The position numbers and the translations under genes are program-made. Shown piece after piece: positions 1-8,895 of a stretch of 64,000 bases of DNA (the first letter of the stretch is position 1; every line of letters starts with the position of its first letter). Source of the stretch: Bradyrhizobium niftali (lineage in GTDB: Bacteria > Pseudomonadota > Alphaproteobacteria > Rhizobiales > Xanthobacteraceae); NCBI RefSeq assembly GCF_004571025.1, contig NZ_SPQT01000019.1, positions 1 through 64,000 of the forward strand. Reading direction: 5' to 3'. The notes under the pieces were generated by a model. The model was not told the origin of the DNA. It saw only the letters and a program-made list of their open reading frames with translations, and did not search any database.

Positions 1-999
1 ATGCGGGGGCTGTGGGGCGGACTACGCGGTCATCTGATCGTCATTGGCGTGTTGGTCGGATGCGCGGCAGGGACCGCGCCGGCAGGCGCCCAGCCGTTTC
101 CATCGCGCCCCATTACGCTCGTGGTGCCGTTTGCGGCGGGCGGGCCGACCGACACGCTGGCGCGAATCCTGTCCGAACGGATCGCTGCCGAGCTGCACAC
201 GACGGTGGTGGTCGAGAACGTCGCGGGCGCCTCCGGCAGCATCGCCGGCGCCCGCGTCGCGCGCGCAACCCCTGACGGCACGACGATCACCATCGGCCAT
301 TGGGGCACGCATGTGCTCAATGGTGCGATCTTCAAGCTGCCCTACGACGTCATCGCCGATTTCGAGCCGGTCGCGACGATTGCGACGGGGACGCAGCTCA
401 TCGTCGGCAGGAAGTCGCTCGAGGCAAACAGTCTGAAAGAGATGATCGCGTGGCTGAAGGCCAACCCCGGCAAGGCCACCGCCGGGACGGCCGGCGCCGG
501 CACCGGCGCCCATGTCGCCGGCGTCTTCTTCAAGGCGAAGACCGGCACCGACTTCCAGTTCGTGCCCTATCGCGGCGCAGGGCCCGCCATGATCGATCTC
601 GTGGCCGGCCAGATCGACATCATGTTCGACCAGGCCTCGAACTCGCTGCCGCAATACAAGAATGGTGCGATCAAGGCGTTTGCCGTGACCTCGCCGACAA
701 GGCTTGCATCCGCACCCGACATCCCGACCGTCGACGAGGCGGGGCTGCCCGGCCTCTACATCTCCTACTGGCACGGCATCTGGGCACCGAAGAACACGCC
801 GAAGGACATCGTCACAAGGCTCAACGCGGCCATCGCCGCCGTGCTCGCTGATCCCTCGGTCAAGCAGCGCTTCGGCGAATTGGGGCAGGAGATTCCGCCG
901 CCGGACCAGCAATCGCCTGCGGCGCTCGCCGCCTTCCAGAAGGCCGAGACCGAGAAATGGTGGCCGATCGTGAAGGCCGCCGATATCAAGCCGGAATAG
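1..999 (+). CDS. Bug/TctC-family tripartite tricarboxylate transporter substrate-binding protein
   Basis: A 332-residue periplasmic binding protein of the Bug (TctC) family. An N-terminal hydrophobic segment ends near residue 30 (GTAPAGAQ), which fits a Sec signal peptide. The mature protein opens with the family-typical strand SRPITLVVPFAAGGPTD, and GTAGAGTGAHVAG plus VPYRGAGPAMIDLVAGQID match the ligand-binding loops. Family members bind carboxylates or related small organic acids, but the ligand cannot be read from sequence. No TctA/TctB membrane genes lie beside it, as is common for orphan Bug proteins. The ATG is the first base of the window, so a start further upstream cannot be excluded. 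Confidence 0.85.
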   Translation: MRGLWGGLRGHLIVIGVLVGCAAGTAPAGAQPFPSRPITLVVPFAAGGPTDTLARILSERIAAELHTTVVVENVAGASGSIAGARVARATPDGTTITIGHWGTHVLNGAIFKLPYDVIADFEPVATIATGTQLIVGRKSLEANSLKEMIAWLKANPGKATAGTAGAGTGAHVAGVFFKAKTGTDFQFVPYRGAGPAMIDLVAGQIDIMFDQASNSLPQYKNGAIKAFAVTSPTRLASAPDIPTVDEAGLPGLYISYWHGIWAPKNTPKDIVTRLNAAIAAVLADPSVKQRFGELGQEIPPPDQQSPAALAAFQKAETEKWWPIVKAADIKPE

Positions 1000-1142
1000 C
1001 CTCGCAGCGTTAACCTTTGTCGTTCGCAAACCTCGCTGCGGTGCGAGATCACAATCGATGCGCGGGGTGCTACGTCCTTGATCTCGGGGGAGCGGTGGCC
1101 GACAATGCCTGTGGTTCAATAAGAAACTCCTTGGGGGAATTC

Positions 1143-2795
1143 GTGAATAGACCTGCCCGGGTCGTGGCCCAGCCGACATCGTCCGATCAATCGCATGGCA
1201 TGACGCTGCTGCGCGATCCCTTGCTCAACAAGGGCACCGCCTTCACCGAAGCGGAGCGCACCACGCTCGGCCTGCGCGGCCTGTTGCCGCCTTGCGTGCT
1301 GACGATGGAGACCCAGGTCGAGCGTGTGCTCGTCAATCTGCGCACGCTGCCGACCGACCTGGAAAAATTCGTCGCGTTGAACGCGCTGCATGACCGCAAC
1401 GAGGCGCTGTTCTTCCGCGTCGTCGTCGACAATATCGACGAGATCCAGCCGATCATCTACACGCCGACCGTCGGGCTCGCCTGCCAGAAATACGGCCTGA
1501 TCTACCAGCGGCCGCGCGGCATGTTCATCTCCTCGCACGATCGCGGCCAGATCGCGGACATCCTGAAGAACTGGCCCAATCCCGCAAAGCTCATCGTCGT
1601 GACCGACGGCGAGCGCATCCTTGGTCTCGGCGATCTCGGCGCCAACGGCATGGGCATTCCGGTCGGAAAGCTCTCGCTCTATTCGGCCTGCGCCGGCGTG
1701 CATCCCGAGCATTGCCTGCCTGTTGTGCTCGACGTCGGCACCAACAACGAAGAACTGCTCAACGATCCCTATTATCTCGGTCTGCGCGAGCGCCGGCTCA
1801 CGGGCGAGGCCTATGACAGCTTCGTCGATGAGTTCATGGTCGCCGCGCGAAAGACTTTTCCCGGCGTGCTGATCCAGTTCGAGGACTTTGCCAATCACTC
1901 AGCGTTCAAGCTGCTGCACAAATATCGCGATGAGGCCTGCGTCTTCAACGACGACATCCAGGGCACCGCGGCGGTGGCGCTTGCGGGTCTGTTCTCGGCG
2001 CTGCGTCTCAACGGCGGCAAGCTCAGGGACCAGCGCATCCTGTTCCTCGGCGCGGGCGAGGCGGCGACCGGCATCGCCGATCTCGTGGTTTCCGCCATGA
2101 TGGCGGAGGGCGCGTCGGAAGCGGAAGCGCTGCGGCGCAACTGGCTGGTGGATTCCCGCGGTCTCGTCGTCAGCGGCCGTGAAGGCCTCTCCGGTCACAA
2201 GCTCCGCTATGCCCATACCGATCAGGCGCCGATCGCCGACTTCCTCACCGCGATCAAGACGCTGAAGCCGACGGCGATCATCGGCGTTGCCGCGGTCGGC
2301 GGCGCCTTCACGCCCGAGGTGCTCAAGGCGATGGCCGAGCTCAACGAGCAGCCGATCGTGTTCGCGCTGTCGAACCCGACCTCGAAGGCCGAATGCTCGG
2401 CGGAGGATGCCTATCGCTATACCGAGGGCCGCGCGCTGTTCGCCTGCGGCAGCCCTTATGATCCCGTCAAACTCAACGGCCGCACCTTCGTGCCGCGCCA
2501 GGGCAACAACTCCTACATCTTCCCCGGCGTCGGGCTTGGTGTCATCGCCAGCCGCTCGCGGCTGGTGACGGACGAGATGTTCATGGCGGCCGCCCACACG
2601 CTGGCCGATTGCGTCGGCAAGGACGACCTCGCGCAGGGAAGTCTCTATCCGGCGCTGCCCCGCATCCGCGAGGTCTCGGCCCGCATTGCGGTCGCTGTCG
2701 CGGATGTCGCCTATCAGCGCGGGCTCGCCGACGGTCCGGCGCCCAACGACGTCAAGGGCCTGGTCCAGTCGCAGATGTACGAGCCGAAGTACTGA
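1143..2795 (+). CDS. maeA: NAD-dependent malic enzyme
   Basis: Oxidative decarboxylation of malate to pyruvate, about 550 residues, the length of the SfcA/MaeA type rather than the longer malic enzyme-phosphotransacetylase chimeras. I chose the GTG at 1143 because TTGGGGGAATTC precedes it and homology begins just after; the frame is open further upstream. Visible motifs are IIYTPTVG (catalytic Tyr near 106), GDLGANGMGIPVGKL (catalytic Lys near 176), the metal ligands E247/D248 in FEDF and D271 in VFNDDIQGTAA, and the nucleotide fold GAGEAATG near 303-310. All key residues are present. It is probably a cytosolic link between the TCA cycle and pyruvate. The gene stands alone. Confidence 0.92.
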   Translation: MNRPARVVAQPTSSDQSHGMTLLRDPLLNKGTAFTEAERTTLGLRGLLPPCVLTMETQVERVLVNLRTLPTDLEKFVALNALHDRNEALFFRVVVDNIDEIQPIIYTPTVGLACQKYGLIYQRPRGMFISSHDRGQIADILKNWPNPAKLIVVTDGERILGLGDLGANGMGIPVGKLSLYSACAGVHPEHCLPVVLDVGTNNEELLNDPYYLGLRERRLTGEAYDSFVDEFMVAARKTFPGVLIQFEDFANHSAFKLLHKYRDEACVFNDDIQGTAAVALAGLFSALRLNGGKLRDQRILFLGAGEAATGIADLVVSAMMAEGASEAEALRRNWLVDSRGLVVSGREGLSGHKLRYAHTDQAPIADFLTAIKTLKPTAIIGVAAVGGAFTPEVLKAMAELNEQPIVFALSNPTSKAECSAEDAYRYTEGRALFACGSPYDPVKLNGRTFVPRQGNNSYIFPGVGLGVIASRSRLVTDEMFMAAAHTLADCVGKDDLAQGSLYPALPRIREVSARIAVAVADVAYQRGLADGPAPNDVKGLVQSQMYEPKY

Positions 2796-2807
2796 ATGCT
2801 TCCACGT

Positions 2808-2936
2808 CGTCATGGCCGGGCATAGCCGTCCGAAGGACGGCGTCGCTTCCCGCTCGCCTATGTCCCGGCCATCCACACCTTACCGCGCGGGACGAAGAAC
2901 GTGGATGCCCGGGACAAGCCCGGGCATGACGGCCTC
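2808..2936. repeat. Palindromic intergenic repeat (REP/BIME-like)
   Basis: The outer arms pair GTCATGGCCGGG with CCCGGGCATGAC. The inner arms pair TGTCCCGGCCATCCAC with GTGGATGCCCGGGACA, with one mismatch. The element fills most of the gap between the malic enzyme and the blaI-like gene. Similar CCGGGCATGAC palindromes are very common between genes in Bradyrhizobium genomes. It could fold in RNA at the 3' end of the malic enzyme transcript. Confidence 0.75.
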
Positions 2937-3034
2937 TCATGCTCTCGCCCAGCCTGGCCGCCGGTTAGGTCAGCACGGCGATACCATTTCAGGTGGAAAC
3001 GCCGTTGCGCGGCGCGGCCCTATATGCGACGCTC

Positions 3035-3046
3035 TGTAGCGTTACA
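3035..3046. promoter_or_regulatory. Candidate BlaI-family operator in the blaI leader
   Basis: TGTAGCGTTACA is a 12-base inverted repeat with one mismatched pair, 30 bases upstream of the blaI-like start. Its core GTAGCGTTAC recurs as GTAGCATTAC at 6086-6095 ahead of the DUF1800 gene. BlaI/MecI proteins bind TACA/TGTA-type dyads and usually autoregulate. Assignment to this repressor is inference. Confidence 0.45.
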
Positions 3047-3076
3047 AGAAGAACTCAATCCGCAAGGTCAGATGCC

Positions 3077-3469
3077 ATGGACGATCGTATGCCCGAACTG
3101 GGCGACCTCGAGCACGAGGTCATGCAATTGGTTTGGGCCCATGGTCCCGTTACGGCCGAGGTCGTGCGCGAGCGGCTGTCGCGGCGTCTGAAGGAATCCA
3201 CCGTCCGCACGGTGCTGCGCCGGCTCGAGGAAAAGGGCTATGCTCACCACACCGTGGACGGACGCACCTATGTCTACCACGCGGCCGAAGAGCGCTCGCG
3301 GGTTGCCGCCAAGGCGGTGCAGCGCATCGTCGACTGGTTCTGCAACGGCTCGATGGAAGAGGTCCTCGTCGGCATGGTGGACAATGCGATGCTCGACCAG
3401 CAGCAATTGCGCACGCTGGCCGACCAGGTGGCCAAGGCGAAGAAGGCGAGGGGAGTGAAGAAAGAATGA
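3077..3469 (+). CDS. BlaI/MecI/CopY-family transcriptional repressor
   Basis: A 130-residue penicillinase-repressor-type regulator with an N-terminal winged helix (about residues 8-70: LGDLEHEVMQLVWAHGPVTA, STVRTVLRRLEEKG, RTYVYHA wing) and a C-terminal helical dimerisation segment. I used the ATG at 3077, preceded by AAGGTCAG; an earlier in-frame ATG at 2993 would add 28 residues with no family similarity. It overlaps the following M56 metalloprotease gene by 4 bases (ATGA), the classic blaI-blaR1 arrangement, in which proteolysis triggered by the membrane partner relieves repression. No beta-lactamase gene is adjacent, so the regulon is probably not a simple resistance operon. Confidence 0.9.
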   Translation: MDDRMPELGDLEHEVMQLVWAHGPVTAEVVRERLSRRLKESTVRTVLRRLEEKGYAHHTVDGRTYVYHAAEERSRVAAKAVQRIVDWFCNGSMEEVLVGMVDNAMLDQQQLRTLADQVAKAKKARGVKKE

Positions 3470-5985
3470 TCGCAACTCTGGCTGAGGCGGCGCTGCGCTC
3501 CTTCGTGCTGGGAGGCGTCGTCTGGTTCGGTCTCAACCTGTTTCGCGTGCGCAATCCGCACGTTCACATGACGGCGTGGGTCGTCGTGCTGCTGGCCTCG
3601 CTCGCGATGCCATTCGTGATGCATTGGCCGACGCTCACCATCGACCGGCTGCCCTTGTCCGTGCCGGTGCCGGACGAATTGTGGCCGGCCGACATTTCGA
3701 TGCTGGAGACGCCGCAGCCGGCGTTGCCGATTGCGCCCGGTGCGGCCATTGCGCCGCCGGTGAAAAGCGTCGCGTCGATAGACTGGTGGCTGGTGGCCAC
3801 GGTGGTCTATGCCGGCGTCGCCAGCCTGTTGCTGCTGCGTCTCGCGATCGGCCTCGGCCTGACCTGGCGCCTGGCGCGCGCGGCGAAGCCGGTGAAGGGT
3901 GTGCAGCTGATCGACGCCGACGTGCGCGTCAGCCGCGACGTCGGCGGCCCCGTCACCTTCGGCTCGACCATTCTGGTGCCGCCGCAATTTGCCGGCTGGG
4001 ATGCGAAGAAGCGCCTCGCGGTGCTCGCCCATGAAGGCGCGCATGTCGCCAACCGCGATTTCTACGTCCTCCTGCTCGCGTCCCTCAACCGCGCGGTGTT
4101 CTGGTTCAGCCCGTTCTCGTGGTGGCAGCTTGCGCGCCTTGCCGAGCTTGCCGAGATCATCAGCGATGCCCAGGCGATCGCGGTGATCGACGACCGGCTG
4201 TCCTATGCCGAAATCCTGCTCGATGTCGCAACCGGCGTGAAGCCGCGGCCGATGGAGCTCGCGATGGCGCGGGCCTCCACCGTGCGCGCCCGCATCGAGC
4301 GCATCATTGCGGCTGCCGCGATGCCCGTCGCGGTCGGCTGGCGCAAGCGGCTGTGGATCGCGGCCGCGATCGTTCCGGTCGTGGTCGTGTCCGCCGGCAT
4401 GATCGCCTATCGCACGCCGGATCCCGCGCCCGTCGCGGCGGGTCTTGGTGACGTGCCGGCCCAGCACTACCGCCCCTTCGTCAATTTCTACGCCATGGGC
4501 CCGGCCTCGGTGTTCGCCATCTTCCGCGAGGGCGACGAACTCTATGGCCAGCTCACCGGGCAGCGCAAATTGCGCCTGGCGGTGGGCAATGACGGCACCG
4601 CCTCCTACGCCGCCTCGTCCGGCGAGATCACGTTTCCGCTCGACGCGGAGCGCCGCTCCGCGGAGCTGATGCTGCGCATGAACGGCCGCGACATTCGCGC
4701 ACGTCGCGTCGCCGAGGTGCCGACGGCGGCCACCGATTCCGTATCGCTCGACCAGTATGTCGGCTGGTACAGGGTCGCGCCGAACCGCGTGCTCACCGTG
4801 CGCCGCGACGGGGATCGGCTCCAGGTGCAGGAAACCGTGCAGGGTCGGGCGGCGCTCCTCGCCGAAGGTGCCGACGTCTTCTCGATCCATGGCGACAATC
4901 TCCTGGTCTTCCTGCGTGACGACCAGGCCAAGGTCTCGCGCGTGCTGGTCCAGAACGCGGTGTTCGGCGCCCGTCTCGCGCCGCGGATCGATGCGGCTGT
5001 GGCGCAGGCGATCGAGGCCGACTTCGCGCGCCGTGTCGCGGAAGTGCCGGATCGCTTCCGCGAGCAGGTCCCGGTCGCCGGCGGCAAGGAGATGATCCTG
5101 CGCGGGATCGAGGATTTGCGCCACGGCACGCCGAATTACGATCGGATGAGCGCGCCGCTCGCTGCCAAGGTCCACCGTCAGGTCGACGAATTGCACGCGA
5201 CGTTCGTCGCTCTCGGCCCGGTGGAGTCGCTGTTCTTCCGCGGCGTCGGGCCTGGCGGCTACGACATCTATGGCGCCAAGTTCGAGAACGGCACGGCGGA
5301 ATTCCGCCTGCTGCTCGAGCCCGACGGCAAGGCCGGCGACGTCATCTTCCGCGCCGACGGCAATGACGAGCTCGGGGGCATCGTGCCTTGCGCGGAGGAG
5401 GCGAATGTGCGCGGCCACGCCGGCACTTCGCCGATCCGGATCATGGTCTACAACGAGATGGGCGACGACATCCGCGTCTTCAATCTCGATGCCGACGGCA
5501 ATCGCAAGTCGCAGAGCGTCGTCAGGCCCAACATGTCCTGGGCGGCGACGACCACCGTCAACAATCCCTGGGTGATCGCCGACAAGTCGGGGCGGTGCCT
5601 CGAAGTCTTGATGCCGGGGCGGCAGACGCGCTTCCACAACGTCGAGGCTTCGAACATCGGTGCAAAGCCGGGACGTGCCGCGCGCCGCGCCGTTCCGATC
5701 GCCAACGGCGAGGAGATGTTGCGCCGTTATATCGAGGGCGTCGGCAAGGGCCAGCCGGATTACGAGCACATGACGTCGGAAGTCGCCGACATCACCCGGC
5801 AGCAGCTTCCGTTCGACCAGGCGATCCTGGCACGACTCGGGGCGCTGCGTGCGGTCTCGTTCCGCGGCGTCACCGCGCTCGACAGCGACATCTACATCGC
5901 CCAGTTCGCGAACGGCTCGGCGGAGTGGCGCATCGGCGTCAGGAACGGCACGATCACCAAGATCGCGCTCGGGCCCAACTTCTAG
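3466..5985 (+). CDS. BlaR1/MecR1-like M56 membrane metalloprotease with a long multi-domain periplasmic region
   Basis: An 839-residue partner of the BlaI-like repressor, started at the ATG that overlaps the blaI stop (AGGGGAG upstream). The N-terminal third is the M56 peptidase: membrane helices near 7-25, 35-53, 107-128 and 297-315, zinc site HEGAH at 189-193, and a downstream E230/D234. No penicillin-binding sensor domain follows. Instead I read two lipocalin/DUF3471-like segments (about 333-415 and 427-505), a repeat A (about 535-617), a segment resembling the VHL beta domain (about 653-728) and a repeat B (about 743-825). A and B share EM(I/L)xRxIE, a GxPxY motif, RGV and (F)xNG(T/S)AE. 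The signal it senses is unknown. Confidence 0.82.
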   Translation: MIATLAEAALRSFVLGGVVWFGLNLFRVRNPHVHMTAWVVVLLASLAMPFVMHWPTLTIDRLPLSVPVPDELWPADISMLETPQPALPIAPGAAIAPPVKSVASIDWWLVATVVYAGVASLLLLRLAIGLGLTWRLARAAKPVKGVQLIDADVRVSRDVGGPVTFGSTILVPPQFAGWDAKKRLAVLAHEGAHVANRDFYVLLLASLNRAVFWFSPFSWWQLARLAELAEIISDAQAIAVIDDRLSYAEILLDVATGVKPRPMELAMARASTVRARIERIIAAAAMPVAVGWRKRLWIAAAIVPVVVVSAGMIAYRTPDPAPVAAGLGDVPAQHYRPFVNFYAMGPASVFAIFREGDELYGQLTGQRKLRLAVGNDGTASYAASSGEITFPLDAERRSAELMLRMNGRDIRARRVAEVPTAATDSVSLDQYVGWYRVAPNRVLTVRRDGDRLQVQETVQGRAALLAEGADVFSIHGDNLLVFLRDDQAKVSRVLVQNAVFGARLAPRIDAAVAQAIEADFARRVAEVPDRFREQVPVAGGKEMILRGIEDLRHGTPNYDRMSAPLAAKVHRQVDELHATFVALGPVESLFFRGVGPGGYDIYGAKFENGTAEFRLLLEPDGKAGDVIFRADGNDELGGIVPCAEEANVRGHAGTSPIRIMVYNEMGDDIRVFNLDADGNRKSQSVVRPNMSWAATTTVNNPWVIADKSGRCLEVLMPGRQTRFHNVEASNIGAKPGRAARRAVPIANGEEMLRRYIEGVGKGQPDYEHMTSEVADITRQQLPFDQAILARLGALRAVSFRGVTALDSDIYIAQFANGSAEWRIGVRNGTITKIALGPNF

Positions 5986-5992
5986 GATTGTT

Positions 5993-6023
5993 GGAGCCGC
6001 CCGTCCGTCAGACCGGCGGCTCC
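5993..6023 (+). terminator. Probable terminator after the blaR1-like gene
   Basis: GGAGCCGCC and GGCGGCTCC form a perfect 9-bp stem around a 13-base loop, 8 bases after the stop codon. Only a weak T tract follows (GAGTTCTTG), so termination may be partial. Confidence 0.5.
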
Positions 6024-6072
6024 GAGTTCTTGATGGCAGTGCCTCAATCTCCGCTTGTCGGCCCGTACCGCC

Positions 6073-6095
6073 AATGCTACGTTACGTAGCATTAC
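6073..6095. promoter_or_regulatory. Perfect palindrome upstream of the DUF1800/DUF1501 operon
   Basis: Bases 6073-6093 are two perfect 10-base arms (AATGCTACGT and its complement) around a single T. The right half continues as GTAGCATTAC (6086-6095), one base different from GTAGCGTTAC in the blaI leader. It lies about 60 bases before the DUF1800 start. A BlaI-type or other dimeric repressor site is the simplest reading. Confidence 0.5.
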
Positions 6096-6150
6096 GGATC
6101 GTAGCCTAGCAAGGCGCCACCGGCAGGCGCGAAAGAATTGGGCGTTCGCC

Positions 6151-7614
6151 ATGAGCAATTCCGCAAAGGCCGATTCTGTGCTGGCGCTTCATCGCTTCGG
6201 CATGGGGCCGCGACCGGGATCGATCGCCGCCGTCGGCACCGACCCGCGCGGCGCGCTGATCGCCGAACTCGACAGGCCGCTGGTGCTGACCGCCGCGGCC
6301 GCCCTTCCCAGCAGCGCAAAGGCGTACCGCACCGTGGCCGACGCCAATGCGCGGCGCACGGCCCGCGCCAAACAGGCGCAGCAGCAGGCCAAGAAGCAGC
6401 AGATGGCTGCGGCGCCCGTCATGTCCGAAGATCAGACGCAAGGACAGGCACAGGGCCAGAGTGCCGACAAGGACGCCGCCGAGATGGCGGCCAAACAAGC
6501 GGCCGAGGCCATTCCCGATCCCGGGCGTCCGATCTATCTGCAGGAAGCCAAGCTGCGCACCGAAGCTGCGCTCGCAGCCGACATCGGCTTCGCCGAGCGG
6601 CTGGTGTGGTTCTGGTCCAACCATTTCTGCGTTTCGGCCAACAAGATCCAGAGCATGTCCGGCGCCTATGAGCGTGAAGCCGTTCGCGCCAACACACTCG
6701 GCCGCTTCGTCGATCTCCTGCTGGCCGTCGAGGGCCATCCGGCGATGCTGTTCTATCTCGACAATCTCGCCTCGATGGGCGCGAACTCGACCGCCGGCAT
6801 CAACCGCAGCCGCGGCCTCAACGAGAACATCGCCCGCGAGATCATGGAGCTGCACACGCTAGGTGTGCGCACCGGCTACACCCAGGACGACGTGATCAGC
6901 TTTGCCAATGTCATGACGGGATGGACGCTCGTTCCGCCTGGCGACAATCCCGAGCACGGCGGCGCGTTCACCTTCAATCCGCGGCTGCACGAACCCGGCG
7001 CACAGACGGTGCTCGGCAAGCGCTATGAGCAGGAGGACGCAGAGCAGGGCCGCGCCGTGCTGCGCGATCTCGCCGCGCATGCGGCGACGGCGACCCATGT
7101 CGCAACGAAGCTCGCGCGCCATTTCGTCGCCGACGAGCCGCCGCCGGCGCTGGTCGCGCAGATGGCGAAGACCTTTCGCGACACCGAGGGCGATCTCAAG
7201 CAGGTCGCGATCGCCATGGTGTCGTCGGACGAGGCCTGGCGCGGGCCGGCGTTAAAACTGAAGCGTCCCGGCGAATGGGTGGTCGGCATGGTCCGCGCAA
7301 CCGGCATCACGAGCGTCGATCCTGTCCGCTACACCGGCGGCCAGGAACTTCTCGGCGAGGCGCTGTGGCGCCCGCCGGCGCCGAAGGGCTATCCGGACGA
7401 CGAGGCGAGCTGGATCGACGGGGTCGGTCGGCGGCTCGACGTCGCCAATTATTTTGCCGAACGCATCACCGGCATGGCCGATCCGCAAGTCATCATCGAA
7501 GACGTCTTCGGATCCGAGATCGCGCCCGAGGTGAAGCAGGCGGTTGGCCGCGCCGAAAGCCGGCAGCAGGCGCTCGCGCTGCTGTTCATGTCGGCGGATT
7601 TCCAGAGGAGGTGA
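6151..7614 (+). CDS. DUF1800 family protein
   Basis: A 487-residue DUF1800 protein, started at the ATG at 6151, where similarity begins (ALHRFGMGPRPGSI is the family's N-terminal signature). Family marks include GFAERLVWFWSNHFCVS, LFYLDNLASMGANS, NENIAREIMELHTLGV, YTQDDVISFANVMTGWT and KLARHFVADEPP. A glutamine/alanine-rich insertion of about 70 residues (near 72-115) interrupts the N-terminal part and looks disordered. The function of DUF1800 is unknown. It is nearly always paired with a DUF1501 gene, as here (2-base gap), and the pair is thought to act in the cell envelope. Confidence 0.9.
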   Translation: MSNSAKADSVLALHRFGMGPRPGSIAAVGTDPRGALIAELDRPLVLTAAAALPSSAKAYRTVADANARRTARAKQAQQQAKKQQMAAAPVMSEDQTQGQAQGQSADKDAAEMAAKQAAEAIPDPGRPIYLQEAKLRTEAALAADIGFAERLVWFWSNHFCVSANKIQSMSGAYEREAVRANTLGRFVDLLLAVEGHPAMLFYLDNLASMGANSTAGINRSRGLNENIAREIMELHTLGVRTGYTQDDVISFANVMTGWTLVPPGDNPEHGGAFTFNPRLHEPGAQTVLGKRYEQEDAEQGRAVLRDLAAHAATATHVATKLARHFVADEPPPALVAQMAKTFRDTEGDLKQVAIAMVSSDEAWRGPALKLKRPGEWVVGMVRATGITSVDPVRYTGGQELLGEALWRPPAPKGYPDDEASWIDGVGRRLDVANYFAERITGMADPQVIIEDVFGSEIAPEVKQAVGRAESRQQALALLFMSADFQRR

Positions 7615-7616
7615 CC

Positions 7617-8867
7617 ATGGGCTCGGACAATCATTTGCCCACGCGGCGCGAGCTTCTGATCGGCTCCGGCACCCTGTTCGCCTGGAGTCAGATGCCGCGT
7701 ATCGCGCGCGCCGAAGGGCGCGATCCGCGCCTGCTCGTCATCGTCCTGCGCGGCGCACTCGATGGTCTCGGTGCGGTCGCGCCGGTCGGCGATGCCGACT
7801 GGATCTCCTTGCGCGGCGATCGCGCGCTGGTGCTGGACGGCAAGTCGCCGGCGCTGCCGCTCGATGCCTTCTTCGCGCTCAATCCGGCGATGCCGAACCT
7901 GCACAGGCTCTACAAGAGCGGCAAGGCCTCGATCGTCCACGCCACTGCGACGCCCTATCGCGAGCGTTCGCATTTCGACGGCCAGGACGTGCTCGAGAGC
8001 GGGTTCACCAGACCCGGCGCGACCGCATCGGGATGGCTCAACCGCGCGCTGCTCGCGCTGGAATCCGGCGGCCGCGTCGATCCGCGCGGCAGTCGCGCGC
8101 TCGGCATCGGCTCGGTGACGCCGCTGGTGGTGCGCGGCTCGGCGCCGGTCATGACATGGGTGCCGCAGAAACTCTTGCCGGCAAGCCAGGACACGCAGAA
8201 TCGCCTGCTCGATCTCTACCAGCACACCGACCCGAAGCTTGCGAGCGTACTTCAGGCGCGCATGAAGCTCGCCTCGCTCGACGGAGCGGTGGGGACCGGC
8301 GATCCGATGTCGGACGATCCGACGCTGGCGCCTCCCGGCATCGCACGCGTCCGCGCCTATTTCGCCGAAGCGGCCGGCACCGCCGCGCGCTATCTTGCAA
8401 AGCCCGACGGCCCGCGCGTCGGCGCCATGGGCTTCGTCGGATGGGACACGCACATCGCCGAAGGCGCGGCCTCGGGCCAGCTCTACAATCTGCTCGGCGC
8501 GCTCGACGGCGCCTTCGCCGCGATCGAGACCAACATGGGCGACGCCTGGCGCGAGACGGTGGTCGTGGTCGTCACCGAGTTCGGCCGCACCGCCCGCATC
8601 AACGGCACGCAGGGCACCGACCACGGTACGGGCACGGTCGCCTTCCTCATCGGTGGCGGGCTCGCCGGTGGCCGCGTGATCGCGGACTGGCCGGGCCTGA
8701 AGCCGGCGCAGCTGTTCGAGGACCGCGATCTCAAGCCGACCACCGACTTGCGCGCCGTGCTGAAGGGTCTGCTCAGGGATCATCTGCGCGTGGAGGAGAA
8801 GGTGCTCGCCGAGACGGTCTTCCCCGGCAGCGCAGACGTCAGACCGATGCCAGGCCTCGTCGGCTGA
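7617..8867 (+). CDS. DUF1501 family protein, Tat-exported
   Basis: A 416-residue DUF1501 protein. The start at 7617 follows a strong AGAGGAGGTGACC ribosome site that overlaps the end of the DUF1800 gene. The N-terminus TRRELLIGSGTLFAWSQMPRIARA is a twin-arginine signal, implying export of a folded protein. The fold is distantly alkaline-phosphatase/sulfatase-like. Visible family stretches are LVIVLRGALDGLGAVAPVGD, RERSHFDGQDVLESG, VVTEFGRTARINGTQGTDHG and DLRAVLKGLLRDHL. The substrate is unknown. It forms a two-gene operon with the DUF1800 gene. Confidence 0.9.
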   Translation: MGSDNHLPTRRELLIGSGTLFAWSQMPRIARAEGRDPRLLVIVLRGALDGLGAVAPVGDADWISLRGDRALVLDGKSPALPLDAFFALNPAMPNLHRLYKSGKASIVHATATPYRERSHFDGQDVLESGFTRPGATASGWLNRALLALESGGRVDPRGSRALGIGSVTPLVVRGSAPVMTWVPQKLLPASQDTQNRLLDLYQHTDPKLASVLQARMKLASLDGAVGTGDPMSDDPTLAPPGIARVRAYFAEAAGTAARYLAKPDGPRVGAMGFVGWDTHIAEGAASGQLYNLLGALDGAFAAIETNMGDAWRETVVVVVTEFGRTARINGTQGTDHGTGTVAFLIGGGLAGGRVIADWPGLKPAQLFEDRDLKPTTDLRAVLKGLLRDHLRVEEKVLAETVFPGSADVRPMPGLVG

Positions 8868-8895
8868 CGGCGCCTCTCGAAACCGGATCGGGTTC

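Noticed and set aside
1000..1142. A leader gene ahead of the malic enzyme using the ATG/GTG-like codons in the upstream open frame
   Set aside because: The extra 42 residues have no similarity to the family, and a better ribosome site precedes GTG 1143.
3274..5769. An 831-codon minus-strand frame opposite the blaR1-like gene
   Set aside because: Composition (Arg, His, Asp, Ala runs) is that of a shadow frame, and the plus strand has clear family motifs.
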